A stretch of DNA of 64,000 bases from Halichoerus grypus. Taxonomy: Eukaryota; Chordata; Mammalia; Carnivora; Phocidae. The position numbers and the translations under genes are program-made. The stretch is from NCBI RefSeq assembly GCF_964656455.1, contig NC_135717.1, forward strand, positions 17,626,775 through 17,690,774. Direction: 5' to 3'. The notes below the pieces were generated by a model that was given only the letters and a program-made list of their open reading frames with translations, did not search any database and had not been told where the DNA came from. This document shows, one piece after another, positions 21,400 through 32,279 of this stretch. Position 1 is the stretch's first letter; every line of letters starts with the position of its first letter.

Positions 21400-21840
21400 A
21401 GTACTGTGGGACCATCAGCTCTGTAAAGCACTAAGTGGACTGGGTTGCTCCTCTGCATAGCATTGCCAAGGATGCCCTGTTACCTCCAGGGAGAGAAATC
21501 TAACTTCCCTATCCTGGTGTTCAGACCCCGTAGCCTTTGGGGCCTCTACCCTTCCATAATGAGGTCCCCTCTGCTCCATTAAGCCTTGACCTTAGCCAGC
21601 GTTCCTAGAATATGTGCTTTCTCAGACCTCCGTGCCTTCTACACTTGGTTTCCTTTGAGTAGAACACCTTTCCCCTCTTCTTTGTTCTCCATACAAGTTA
21701 TCCCCACCCCTCCCCACTCCAGGTATCTCTTCTTTGTCTGCCTTTCCTCTCTCCCCCCTCCATGTCCTGCTGATGGTCCAGAGTTTCAAATTTCACCCTT
21801 TGTTCTACACCTCTCCCAGTAAGGCCTTATTGCCCCAAAC
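21400..21840 (+). repeat. L2 LINE 3' body
   Basis: 'accccgtagcctttggggcc', 'gttcctagaatatgtgcttt', 'ctcagacctccgtgccttct' and 'cccagtaaggccttattgcc' follow the sense L2 order. Confidence 0.7.
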
Positions 21841-21844
21841 AGAC

Positions 21845-23635
21845 TAATGGAGGGGTTTAAGTTATGGGGCAGGCAGAAGCAGGAGGCTAGAGAGGGAGAA
21901 AGAGGGAAGGAAATGTCTAGTAACCGAGTCCCAGAACATTCGAATTTAGAGTGCGTTTTCCTCTTGTTACAGACGAGAAAACTGAGGCCTAGAGAGGGGC
22001 AGGAGCGGAATCTGGCCTTGAAATGCTCCCAGCCACGGTGATCAAAGGTTATCAAGGCCACCTTCTGCAGAAGCCTTCCCTCATTCCTGGCCTGGGGATT
22101 TGATTACCCACAATGCAATTAGTAAATGTTTGCCAAAATGGGTATTCAAGTCCGCCCCTCTGCAGGGTGAGAAGTCCTGGTCCCCAAAGGGGGCACACTC
22201 TTCTCAGGGGACACATCCAGGGTCCCCTTAATGTTTAAGCTGTGGCTGTTGCCAGGGCACTTTGGGCTCCATGTGTTTGGAACCAGCAGGCAAGAAGAGG
22301 AGTCACTTCCTGGCAGTAATAATTGACCCTAATCCGTTACTAGAAGTTACAAGTACCCTGATTAGTTACTAGAAGAAGGCAGGGCTGCTTATACAAAGTG
22401 GGAGCAGGGAGAAATACAGGTGGAAGTCAGTAATCCATTGGAGTGATCCATTGGTTATGATAACCAAGAGTTTAGACCCCTCAGGACTGAAGGGTTGGGT
22501 CACACCCCCGGGTGATCCATGGAGACCTGCCAAGTTGAGAGTGTGGATAATTAAGAATGGGTAGTAAAGGGGGAAAGGACGGGTACCAGTCCTGGCCCTG
22601 AGATCAAGTACAACGAGGGGGAGGGGCTGTAGTTAATTTCACCAACCACCCTCTTCACAGTTTCCATTTAGAAAGACAGACTCAAGGCATCCACGGTGGA
22701 GCTGCGTGGCCCGAGGGGTGGGATGTGGCAGTCATGAAAACGCACCATCTAGATCTCTGACTGCCCAGGGCAGCAGCGGTGGAGGCTCTCCAGAGTTCAT
22801 GAAGAAGGCTGGCCCCACTTTGCTTCCTTCTAGCTGATCCCAGTCAGTGACTGAGTGCCTCGAAAACACTAAAGCACCCAGTTCCTTAGAGACACAGAGC
22901 TTCTCTGATAGGCAACTGGGGATCAAGGACTTCCCATTGGCTTCATCAAAACGTTCTTAACGTTCTTATCCCACCTTCCTTCCTTTGTTTCCTCTTCCAC
23001 GCATTGGATCTATTGAGCCTGATGGTTCGCCCAGCCTCCTCTGGCTCCCTTCTGATTTTCCTGCCCAAGCGTTTTCCCCAGTAAGATAGCTGCTTGCAGC
23101 GTCTGACCCCATCCTTGGCCCACTTCTTGGAGGAGTGAACCTTCACGATATATCTGAAGAGAGGAGCTAAAACAGCTATTCGTAATGCTGCACTCCTTTT
23201 TCCTTGACACCTGGGGATAATCCACTCTTGATAGCTCAAACTTTTGTATCCAAAGCAATGCTGCCCTTCCAGAGAGGGTCTTAATGGGTGTGATCTGGAT
23301 AGCAGAACACAAAGATAAAACTTAGCTCTGATTTCCGTAACAACACAGAAGAAACATCAGAAAACAGATGTCCCTTTAGGTTTCCTCGGCCTGGGGCCCA
23401 CACCCTCTCTGATGCTGGTGTGGATTCACACGCGCAGGCAATCAGTTTGCCACTCCGTGCTCAAGGAAGCTTGTGGGGCTAGGAATCCATCCCAGGACCT
23501 CCCTTGGGCTGCATCTTGTGGTCACTGATGTGTCAGAAGTTTCTGCTACTGTTGTGGGGGTTGGGGAAGGAATCGAAACAGAGTCCCTGTCCTCTAGAAT
23601 ATATACATCACGTTTCAAACTATATGAGTTTGGGT
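21845..23635. other. Intergenic sequence, ancient repeats suspected, no gene
   Basis: An antisense MIR3-like piece lies at 21925-22010 ('cagacgagaaaactgaggcc'). The part at 22300-22620 has recurring 'ttactagaag' and 'gtgatccat' words, possibly an old retroelement. Around 22990-23310 minus-strand frames with basic, arginine-rich content occur, but no family is recognisable. Confidence 0.4.
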
Positions 23636-23639
23636 GACT

Positions 23640-24370
23640 CTACTAGTTGAACTGAAATCGATGTGTCGGCCATATTGGTAGTCCCCATGTTGGGGAAAAA
23701 TGGTGGCATTTGGGGATTTCCCACATACTGCAAAAGCTCCTTATTGCCTCACGTTCCCAGTCATGACAAAGAGAAGGCATTCCTGGCTTGTTGGTCCGCA
23801 TTATGATAGTGCAGGAAGCACCCTCTGCCCAGATGGCCACCATCATGCCCAGGCCATCAGCATGGCCAGAGATCCTGGTGGCATTGGTGCCTGAGTAGTT
23901 CAGAGAGCAGATTAGGTTTAGGAAGCTGAAGACCATGATGACATTCTGAGCAAAGGTTATGGAAGCTCTTCACAGACAGGAACAGGAGCATCCAGCGCCC
24001 CTGGGAGACACAGGTCAAGCTATTGCCGATAACAAAAACCAACAGCTCCACCAGAACGCAGGATGGATCAGAAGGAAGACAGCAGGGCAGCCCAGGATGG
24101 ACAGCAGCTGGAGGTGATGGATCTTTAAATCTCTCATTACCTTTATGGAGAATATATTCTGAAGTGAGAAACACAGTGTTCCGGCAAGAGTCCTGATGAG
24201 TCCCCACCTCCCGTGTCAAAATACAACACTGCGACCGCAACCAGCAGGATGCCACTGATGATGGGAAGTACAGTATAATGGCAGTGCAGAGAGGAAAGAA
24301 CCCGCTTCTTTATGACATTGCTGAGCTGCTGAGTTGTACTTGGAGCGGCTTTGAAGGGAATTCTGCTCCT
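23640..24370 (-). pseudogene. Possible decayed retrocopy of an unidentified membrane protein
   Basis: Three minus-strand frames, each broken by stops or shifts, carry hydrophobic segments in succession: VLPIISGILLVAVAV near 24270, [19 protein letters not shown] near 24100, and FSFLNLICSLNYSGTN near 23920. This gives the impression of a multi-pass membrane protein without introns. I could not assign it to a family, and its length and ends are unknown. It could equally be unrelated intergenic DNA with chance hydrophobic frames. No poly(A) tail or target duplication was identified. Confidence 0.25.
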
Positions 24371-24379
24371 TGTAGCTGA

Positions 24380-24886
24380 AAGCTTGCCAACGGATAGGAG
24401 AAGAATATCTCTAAAATCATGAGAGTGGTTGCTCCTGGAGATGGAATCTAGGAAATGGGCCTGGGGTCAGGGTAGATAATGGGAATTCATTTTTCTGTGT
24501 CATGTTTTTTTTCTTTTTTTTTAATTAAAAATATCTGACACGGGGGGCGCCTGGGTGGCTCAGTCGGTCGAGCATCTGACTCTCGGTTTCAGCTCAGGTC
24601 ATGATATCATGGGTCGTGGGACTGAGTCCAGCTTTGGGCTCTGTGCTCAGCGGGGAGTCAGCTTGAAGATTCTCTCCCTCTGCCCCTCCCCCCACTTGCG
24701 TGTGCTCTCTCTCAAATGAATAAATACATCTTTTAAAAAAATATCTGACACAAATATGACAAAATGTTAACATTGATTCTAGCTGTAGATATGCACAGGT
24801 TTACACTTTTCTGTATTTTCTTTTACAATTTTCAAAATAATTAAAAATTATTCAGTGGAAGCCTTTTTATTTTTTTCAATTTTATT
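24380..24886 (+). repeat. Old L1M-type 3' UTR, split by a Can-SINE
   Basis: 'tgagagtggttgctcctgga', 'gaaatgggcctggggtcagg' before the SINE, and 'aaaatgttaacattgattct', 'acttttctgtattttctttt' after it, follow the order of sense mammalian L1M 3' ends. Confidence 0.65.
24542..24736 (+). mobile_element. Can-SINE, older subfamily variant
   Basis: The head 'gggcgcctgggtggctcagt' is followed by a distinct body, 'cgagcatctgactctcggtt' and 'atcatgggtcgtgggactga', unlike the usual copies in this window. A perfect 15-base target duplication 'aaaaatatctgacac' (24527-24541 and 24737-24751) lies inside the L1M. Confidence 0.93.
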
Positions 24887-25254
24887 TATTTTTTAAAGAT
24901 GTTATCTATTCGAGAGAGAGAGAGAGAGAGGGAGAAGGAGAACACTCCCTCTTCTGCTTCCCCTGCTCGTGCTCTCTCTCACTGTCTCTCTCTCTGTCAA
25001 ATAAATAAATAAAATCTTTTTTTTTTTTTTAAAGATTTTATTTATTTATTTGACAGAGAGAGAGGTAGCGAGAGCAGGAACACAAGCAGGGGGAGTGGGA
25101 GAGGGAGAAGCAGGCCTCCCGCCGAGCAGGGAGCCCGATGTGGGACTCGATCCCAGGACCCTGGGATCATGACCTGAGCCGAAGGCAGACGCTTAACGAC
25201 TGAGCCACCCAGGCGCCCCTAAATAAATAAAATCTTAAAAAAAAAAAAAGAAAA
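24887..25254. mobile_element. Composite of nested and truncated Can-SINEs
   Basis: An antisense SINE tail (24890-24945) is joined head to head to the 3' half of a sense SINE (about 24950-25018). A full antisense SINE (25019-25219) interrupts that sense tail. The words 'aaataaataaaatctt' on both sides (25003-25018 and 25221-25235) are its target duplication. The sense tail then ends in A-rich sequence up to 25254. Confidence 0.85.
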
Positions 25255-25270
25255 AGAAACAATCAGGGTG

Positions 25271-26205
25271 ACCAGGGGGCTGGTAGACACTGATTGGTGG
25301 GCGCTGGGTCACAAGCCGACTCCTAGAGCCCAACAAGTGAGCCCCTCCTCCCCCCGAGAACCCCCTAATGCGTAGGGAAGGATATGTCAAGGAATACGGG
25401 TCCCCAAGGGAAAATTGGGGTAATGTTGCTAAAAGATGGGGGGAGAGTTGATGCTGGATAAGAGAGTTGTACTCTACTTGGACTATGTGAGCATCATGCC
25501 AACCCCAGGGCCCCGTGGTAAGTGCTAGTCTTGGTGGCAGACGCTGTCAGTCCCCTACCCAGTCTTCCCCGGCCCCTCCCCCACTCCTACTTGCCAGCAT
25601 CCTCATCACTTTTCCTGTGGGCCTTGTCTGATCCCGCCTGCTCTGCTCACACCCACAGCAGTACCTGCAGTAACTTGCTTGGCATTGCCTTCCTGGCCCG
25701 CTTCTCCACTCCCCTCCCTGAGATCACCTGCCAAATAAACGACTTCCTTTCCAATCCCTGTCTCAGGGTTTGTTTCTGGGAAATCCAAACTAGGGCATCA
25801 GGAGATCCAGACCCCTGGGGATGTGTACTAGACAGCACTTGTTTCCTTCCAAATGCCTACTTTCCTGGAGATAGCTTTGGTGCTCCATTCCCGAGGAAGG
25901 AGCTGGGACTGAACCAGCTCTGGGTAGCCCTGAGTCTGTTGAGGATTCCAGAGGATGCTTCTTGCTCCCCTGCAATAAGCTTGGGGGTGGGGAGGTGAGG
26001 ACCTATCAGATCCTCCCTCCACAACTTCGCAGAGAAACAGCCACATCCAGCCCCTAAGGAGAGCAGCAGGTATGAGTGCAGGGGGTCAGGGAGCCGAGCT
26101 ACAGCCCAGTCCTGTGTCTCTCAGAGAGTACGAGGTGAGGTCATTTTAGATAATGCCTGGATCTGGCTTTAGAAAACACAGAATCACATACTGCAAAAGT
26201 TATTC
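25271..26205. other. Segment between inverted SINEs, inferred to be inverted; ancient repeat inside
   Basis: The inner edges of this segment carry split SINE flanks (see the inversion finding). Within it, 25530-25805 has the layout 'ccaaataaacgacttccttt', 'ctcagggtttgtttctggga', 'aatccaaactagggcatca', the end of a common old mammalian repeat. No gene is recognised, although a plus-strand frame of 158 codons spans part of it. Confidence 0.5.
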
Positions 26206-26396
26206 TTTTTTTTTTTTTTTTTAAGATTTTATTTATTTAATTGAGAGAGAGAGAGAGAGAGCAAGCAGGGGGAGTGGGAGAGAGAAGCAGGCTTCCCGCT
26301 GAGCAGGGAGCCCGATGCGGGGCTCGATCCCAGGACCCTGTGATCATGACCTGAGCCGAAGGCAGACATTTAACCGACTGAGCCACCCAGGCGCCC
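26206..26396 (-). mobile_element. Can-SINE, full length, antisense
   Basis: A T-rich start, 'aagattttatttatttaatt' and an end 'gagccacccaggcgcccc'. The sequence just outside its head, 'caccctgattgtttct' (26397-26412), is not repeated at its tail but is found inverted at 25255-25270. Confidence 0.94.
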
Positions 26397-26412
26397 CACC
26401 CTGATTGTTTCT

Positions 26413-26715
26413 GAGATAGGTCTGTACCCTGAGCCGGGCCAATAGGAAATAACTCTCACTGAACCAAAAGATACAGAGATATACGTCTGGAATTAGTACT
26501 ACCAGGGAGACCCTCTCAGAGGTGAAAGCCAAAACAGCAGACTGCAGAACCAAGAGATGATGAGTCAAAATCCTCATGCCATCATTTGAGCCCCTGGATC
26601 CCGCCATACCTGAAGACTCTGGACTTTTCGGGTATGTAACCCCCTAAAGTTTCTTTTGTGCTTGTGAGCTGGACTTGGGTCTCTGCCACTTACAACCCCA
26701 AGTTCTTTATACTAT
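26413..26715 (+). repeat. Ancient unassigned mammalian repeat
   Basis: 'gagccgggccaataggaaat' and 'aaagtttcttttgtgcttgtg' follow the same layout as the unassigned repeats at 8250-8665 and 58130-58440. Confidence 0.4.
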
Positions 26716-27024
26716 GTACAAATGTGGGTTTCTGAAGTGTTTAAAAATGCAGGGGTAAATGAATAATTCTGCCGTCTGTCCCCATACTCACTACTTCCTC
26801 AGCATCCCAGGTTGTGAAAGGGAATTCTCAGAGGGAGCTCAGCCCGCCCAGGAGCAAGGGTTTCAGATCCTCGGAGTCTAGTTCCTGCTCCCCAAGGGCA
26901 CTTGTTCTTGGGGTCACTTGAGGAGCTGGGTGGGTTCATAGCTGAGCACGCAGGTGGGTTCCTGGGCTGCCACATGGGGTCCCTTTCCCTTTAAGCTTCA
27001 GGAACCTCTGGGTTCTAGGCCAAG

Positions 27025-27250
27025 GCATGCATTTATTCATTCATTCATTCTCGATAATGGGCGCCTACCGGAAGGGGGCACCAGGTATAAATAGGTGAGG
27101 TACACAGCCGTCCTTGCCTTCAGGAGCTTCCAGCCTCGTGGGGGAGACACTGTTCTAATCACGCCAATAAATGGCAAATTCTGACCGAGATCAGACTACA
27201 AAGGAGAGACAAATGTCAGGACTTTCTGGAGAAAGTGACGGCTGCGCTGG
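27025..27250 (-). repeat. L2 LINE 3' end, antisense
   Basis: 'tttattcattcattcattct', 'ggggcaccaggtataaatag', 'cttgccttcaggagcttcca' and 'gtgggggagacactgttcta' are antisense L2 3' end. Confidence 0.75.
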
Positions 27251-27257
27251 GTTGGCA

Positions 27258-27314
27258 AGGGGTGAGCAGGGGCGGGTGAGCAGGGGCGGGTGAGCAGGGG
27301 CGGGTGAGCAGGGG
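27258..27314. repeat. 14-base minisatellite, about 4 copies
   Basis: The unit agcaggggcgggtg is repeated about four times with essentially no change. Each copy contains a GC-box-like ggggcggg. Confidence 0.9.
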
Positions 27315-27899
27315 CTACAGAGGGAAAGGGCCATCTCGGCGTTCAGCCTCCTTCTCCCTGCTTCCTGCTCACTCTTGGGTATCAACCTCCATCTCTCCCC
27401 TAGAGCCTGCTCAACAACTCGGACACACTTCCTTTCTCCCACCTTGCAGAGCTTGTACCCCTCAAGTCCAGGAAGTTCTGCTTTCTGTCTGACCTGCGTC
27501 CTGCCAGCACAGCACACCTTCTTTGTTTTGGCCCCAGGGGAGGCGAAGCGCAGCTGAGCACCTGCCCCCCAAACCGTTTATTGGGCATCGAGGGTATGCC
27601 AGGTACTGCCACAAGGCTTGGCCTTCCCCCAGATGGGGAAACTGAGGCATGGGCTGTAGAGGTCCTGAACTAACAAGGCCAGCCTCTTCCATCCCTGGAG
27701 TGGGAATGGACACTGTGTTCTTATTCTTTTAGCCTCTCCCAGGCCAAGGGCTCTGCCCAGTAGGCGGCCTCCGTCCATTACTGGCCCTCCCAGAATCTGC
27801 CTGGGGAGGGGGTGTCCTTGCCCCCCAGGGATGGGACCCTCTGGCCGCCCGATCCCTTCCTCCAGCCCCCAGCCCTCAGGGAACCTCTGTTCATCCCTG

Positions 27900-28105
27900 C
27901 CTGCTTATTTCACAAGCACAGATTTGTGCCAGGCCAAGTCCTAAGCATCATACGCATATTAACTCATTCAAACCTCACGACAACCCTATGGTGAGGCTGC
28001 TCTCATCGTGTCTCCACGACACAGAAAGGGGAGGTATTTGCTGAAGTTCACACCCCTAGCTGGGACTCGAACCCAGGCAGGCTCCAGAGTCCAGGCCCAG
28101 AGCCA
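27900..28105 (-). repeat. MIR SINE, near full length, antisense
   Basis: 'aactcattcaaacctcacga', 'caaccctatggtgaggctgc', 'gggactcgaacccaggcagg' and 'tccagagtccaggcccagag' mark a long antisense MIR. Confidence 0.85.
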
Positions 28106-28109
28106 CTGT

Positions 28110-28465
28110 GCTGCCCAGCCCATCCGTCTCAACAAAGCCATCCTCACCTCCTCCTCTCATCCCATTCTGTTCTGCCTCATTTCCATCTCTCTCCCCCTGC
28201 CCCTCCCTATCACAATTTCCCGATTTCTATCTATTTCTGCCTATGAGCTGCTGCCCTGCCCGGGAGGAGCCCTGTCCTGGTGTCCTGGGACAATGTTGGG
28301 GTTGGGGTGCAGGGAGTGGGGAGGGACACAGGGCAGAGGTCTGGGTGCTAGAAGGGTCCCGGCCACAACCAATCCATTCCCAGCCTGGTGGAGGCTCGGC
28401 TGAGCCAGGGCCTGGAGGAGGTGGGCAGGGTGGGAGCAGGAGGGGGCTGGGTGGAGCCAGGCCTG
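28110..28465. other. Pyrimidine-rich then GC-rich intergenic sequence
   Basis: CT-rich from 28140 to 28240, then GC-rich. No gene recognised, only chance frames. Confidence 0.4.
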
Positions 28466-28469
28466 CAAG

Positions 28470-28540
28470 CCCTAATTAAGTCAGTTAATTAGGTGGGGAG
28501 GAGAAGCCTGTGGGAGTTAATGAGCTTGGCTAATTAAGTG
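28470..28540. promoter_or_regulatory. Cluster of TAATTA homeodomain-type sites
   Basis: Three TAATTA cores ('cctaattaag', 'gttaattagg', 'gctaattaag') plus a 'gttaatgagc' variant lie within 70 bases of otherwise GC-rich sequence. Homeodomain proteins of many classes bind such cores. An enhancer role is only a suggestion. Confidence 0.35.
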
Positions 28541-28619
28541 GATCCTGGAGAATGGCTCAAATTCTAATGACTGGGGAGGGATGGGGGCTTAGGCAGGATG
28601 GAGGGCCAGGGAATGAGAT

Positions 28620-28770
28620 GCCTGGTGCCTCCCACGTGTCACTAGGGTCTGTCTGCGGCCACCACGGGGGTCTGAGGCCACTACCAAGACCTGCAGTGAC
28701 CATCAGGGTGTGCGGCCACCCCCAGGGGCCGGTCGGAACTTACCATCAAGGTCTGACACCCTCACCAAGC
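28620..28770. repeat. Degenerate tandem array, about 30-base units
   Basis: Near-repeats such as 'tagggtctgtctgcggccac', 'gggggtctgaggccactacc', 'catcagggtgtgcggccacc' and 'catcaaggtctgacaccctc' recur with a period of roughly 30-35 bases. It looks like a decayed minisatellite. Confidence 0.5.
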
Positions 28771-28774
28771 TCGT

Positions 28775-29755
28775 ATATACGATCGACACCTGGGCCTGAA
28801 GTCATCACTGAGGGCTGGTCCCTGTCACCCATCCCTTGGAGGCTAAAACCAGGTTCCCTTTGAACATTTTGGGGCACAGGGACAGAAATTGAGCCCTGAC
28901 TTAGGAACCCTTCAGAGCAACCTGACAAGCCCCGTGGCGGGCCGGGAACCATGACTGCCACGCACACATCCCACCGCGTGTAAGTCTGCAAAGCTTGCCA
29001 ACTGTCACTATCGGAAGGATGTGCAGGCCTCTTGTCCCGGCCCACGGATGTGGCAACTGAGGCCAGGGAGGAAGGAGCTTGCCCTGGCTCATCCTCAGCC
29101 TCCTGCTCACCGTGCAGACAGGGCAGGGCCTTCAGGAGGTCGAGGGAATGTTCTCTTCCAGGCCAGTTACCTGCTCCAGGAGCCCCAGGGGCCTTCTCTT
29201 GCTTGAGCCTTGTTTCTCTCTAATCACCATCACCACCCCAGCTCCGGCGGGTAGAGCACTTAGTCCTGGGGAGGCGTGAGCCCTTGATAGTAGGGCCAGC
29301 TACAGAATGTGGGCCTCTTGTTCAGAAAGCGGAGCAAAAGCCTGCCCTTCTACCCAGCTCTCTCTCTCAGGCCGTCATGGCGGGTTTTTAGTTACTGTTC
29401 AGTGTCATGCTCCCTTGCGCGCGGGGTTACGCGTTGGGTCAGTGCAGCCCCTCACAGGTGCCCAGGGCCACCCCACTGCACGCTCAGCCTGGACCCAGCC
29501 TGGACCCTGCCTTCACCCAGGCCCCCGCCACATGAAGGAACAGCAGGGGTGACTGCGTGGGGCCAGGAGCCGGTAGCTGAGAACCCACGCAGGGGACGCG
29601 GGCGGGATGTCCCATCAGACTTCACTTACAAATTCAAAGATGAAGTTCGTACAATTGCAAGACGCTAATGATAGAGCAGTGAGCCCCAGGTTTGGGGCCC
29701 TGCGTGACACACACCATCTGGTAGTCCTGACAGCCCTTCCGCACGCTCTCATTTC
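28775..29755. other. Intergenic sequence without recognised gene
   Basis: Weak MIR-like words near 29040-29095 ('gatgtggcaactgaggccag'). No exon or RNA gene could be supported. Confidence 0.45.
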
Positions 29756-29759
29756 ACCC

Positions 29760-30425
29760 ATTTATCCTTTCACTCATTCAGTTACCAAATATTTGTTGCG
29801 TGCTTCCTCTACGCAATGAACAAAACAGAAAAAAAAAATCTCTGTTCTCACCCATTCTCGTGACGGGGAGGACAACAAACAGGGCGCTTCAGTCAACAGT
29901 TATGCAAGGGATTCATGCGAGGGGGGATAAAAAGCGGAGAGGGGACAGGGAGGACAGGGAAGTCCTCATAGAGAAGGTTACACTTGAGCAGAAGCTTGAC
30001 GAAGGTGAGGGAGGGAGCCATGCGGATACGGGGGTGGGGGGGGTTGGGCAGGGAACAATAGGCCAGCCAGGGCAACAGCCAGTGCAAAGGTCCTGGGGCC
30101 AGAGTGTGCTTGGGATGTCAGGAACAACGAGGAGGCTGGTAAAGCATGAGAGGAGACGAGAGGTAATGGGGACAGTTCATTCAGGGCCACCATAAGCCTT
30201 CGGCTTTAACTCTGAGTGAGGTGGGAGTCACTGGAGGGAATGAGCCATGTCGTGGGCTTTCATAGGCTCCCTCTGGCTGCTGTGGGGCAGACAGCCTTTG
30301 GGGGGCAAGAGGAGAAATGAGGAGCCTCCTGCACCCAGCTGGGTTAGAGAAGACAGCAACTTGGACTGGGGCAGTAGGAGGAAAAGGTGGGGAGAAGCGG
30401 GGGTTCTGCTGACGGATTGGACCAC
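29760..30425 (-). repeat. L2 LINE 3' region, antisense, about 0.65 kb
   Basis: 'cagttaccaaatatttgttg', 'tctgttctcacccattctcg', 'gttacacttgagcagaagct', 'agggagccatgcggatacgg', 'cagtgcaaaggtcctggggc', 'taagccttcggctttaactc' and 'tgagtgaggtgggagtcact' follow the antisense L2 consensus over a long distance. Confidence 0.85.
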
Positions 30426-30434
30426 GAGGGTAAG

Positions 30435-30435
<1 letters not shown>

Positions 30436-30469
<34 letters not shown>
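30436..30469. repeat. (GT)n microsatellite, about 16 units
   Basis: An uninterrupted dinucleotide run in the degraded end of the L2 element. Confidence 0.95.
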
Positions 30470-30470
<1 letters not shown>

Positions 30471-30474
30471 TTTA

Positions 30475-31490
30475 CGGTGGGCATCTGGACCATGAATTTC
30501 TATGAACAGGTGAGGACACTAAGCAGCTCTCTGGTCCCCAGGGTTCCTTGCCCTTGAGGGTCTGCTGTCATTTTGGGGGAACCCCGATCCTCCACCTCAT
30601 TTCAGCCTGCCTTGGGCAAGCGGCGGCACCATGGAAGGGTTCACCCGAACTCTCTGGCACAGGCTCCCAGACTGAGATGTTCACAGCGGCCGGGGAGGGA
30701 CTGTGGCTGGGGGACACGGCCTGGGTGGGGACAGTGGTAAACCGGAGAGGCCTGGCTCACCTGCACGGTGGCCTCCTCTCCCCTGGGGCCTACTGGTGCC
30801 ACGTGGGAATGTAAGCTCAGGCTCTCAGAGCCTCCAAGTTTTCAAGAAAAGTTGGAAATCCAGATCTTAGGATATAATGCCCTGCTTTTAACAATACTGG
30901 CAAATCGGTGTTTAATGTCAGGGCAGGCTGTCCCCCTGTGTGGGCTGCTTCTGTGGGCCTTCTTCCCAGAGCAACCTCTGCACCTGGGGTGTCTGCAGAT
31001 TTGGAAATGCGGGTCCCCCTGTGGTGCGGCTTGATAGGTCAGCTCTTGGCTGGTGTGGGCAGGAGACAGTGAGGGGGCCAGTTAGGAGAATGGCTGGGAA
31101 GGAGCACCCCCTCCAAGCCCCTTGGGTACCAGGCAGTGGCGTTGCTCCAGGGATGATGTGGTTACCAGGCTAGGGTAGTTGCTGGTCCCTTGGGCTCCCC
31201 AGAGGAGGGAGGAAGGTACAGTGGCCAGAAGGGTGAGACCACGGCCGGGAATGAGCCAGAGGATGAGAAATGCTCCAAGATAAGAGAACCAGCACGACTG
31301 AGCAGGGAGGGAAGGTGACTGGGCTTCTCCTTGTCCCTGCCCCTAGGGACCACCTGCCCCACCCCAGTCTCTGCTCTCCCCCAACCCCAGAAAGCCCATC
31401 TCCATGTCCCTGGGCCTGGGCTGGGCTGAGGGGCTGCAGGAGAAGCAGAGAGAGACAGAGGCGACAGCAAAACCTCCTCCACCATCACGT
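30475..31490. other. Intergenic sequence without recognised gene
   Basis: A mix of GC-rich and neutral sequence. Frames below 110 codons on both strands have no domain content. Confidence 0.45.
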
Positions 31491-31494
31491 CGGG

Positions 31495-31690
31495 TTAGCA
31501 TCCCCCAGTGTGGCACTGTGCATCCCAGGCATGACCTCATTCATGCTGCCAACAATCTCAGAAGGTTGGAACCATGGCCGTGCCCATTTTACCGCTGAGG
31601 AAACTGGGTCACAGAGCACTTGGGTAACCTGGCCAAGGTCACCCGGCCTTGGAAGTAGTGGGGACTGCAGTTAAACCCAGGGGTGTGTGG
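31495..31690 (-). repeat. MIR SINE, near full length, antisense
   Basis: 'catgacctcattcatgctgc', 'cattttaccgctgaggaaac', 'tgggtcacagagcacttggg' and 'caaggtcacccggccttgga' mark antisense MIR. Confidence 0.85.
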
Positions 31691-32081
31691 CTACAAAATC
31701 TGCAACAAGAACGTGGAAGCTGTCCGATCAAGAGGCCAGAGCGACCCGCGGGTCCAGTCCCTGCATGTGTGAGCGCAGCGCTCCCTCTAGTGGCTAGTCT
31801 GACACAATGCAGCGCAGACTGGGGGACTGTCTGCCTGTCTGTCTCACACACACTCTCGCACACCCCTGCTTACGATCTGGTCCTGCAGAGGAAGACCGCC
31901 CCATCTCCATCTTCCGCTCACCTACAACACAGGACATGTGCCGCTGCCCAGCTGGTTCACCCGAGGCCCCTTTTCCTGGTCAGACTTCCCTGGGCTATGC
32001 CCACTCCAGGGTACCTTCTTGTTGTCCCCCTGCTTGGCCCTTTCTCTCTGTCAATGCCTGGGTCTCTTTGTCTACACCTGT

Positions 32082-32190
32082 GGGTCTCTCAAACTCTGCT
32101 GCGCATTATAATCTCCTGGAAAGCTTTCAAAAATCATGATGCACAGACCACACCCGAGAGCAAATCAATCCATTTCCTCTCGCCGTCTTT
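32082..32190 (-). repeat. MER5-type hAT fragment
   Basis: 'tctctcaaactctgctgcgc', 'attataatctcctggaaagc' and 'acagaccacacccgagagc' correspond to MER5A-class non-autonomous hAT elements. Confidence 0.6.
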
Positions 32191-32279
32191 AGATTTGTGG
32201 GAGCAAACTTCCGGGGGGGGCGGTGGGAGGATAGAGGAACTTTCAGGCAGCCTATAGCAGGCCTCTCGGTTTCCCAACC

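Noticed and set aside
24542..26396. Repeated similar units considered as a CRISPR array
   Set aside because: The units are whole SINEs in both orientations with target duplications, in a mammalian genome.
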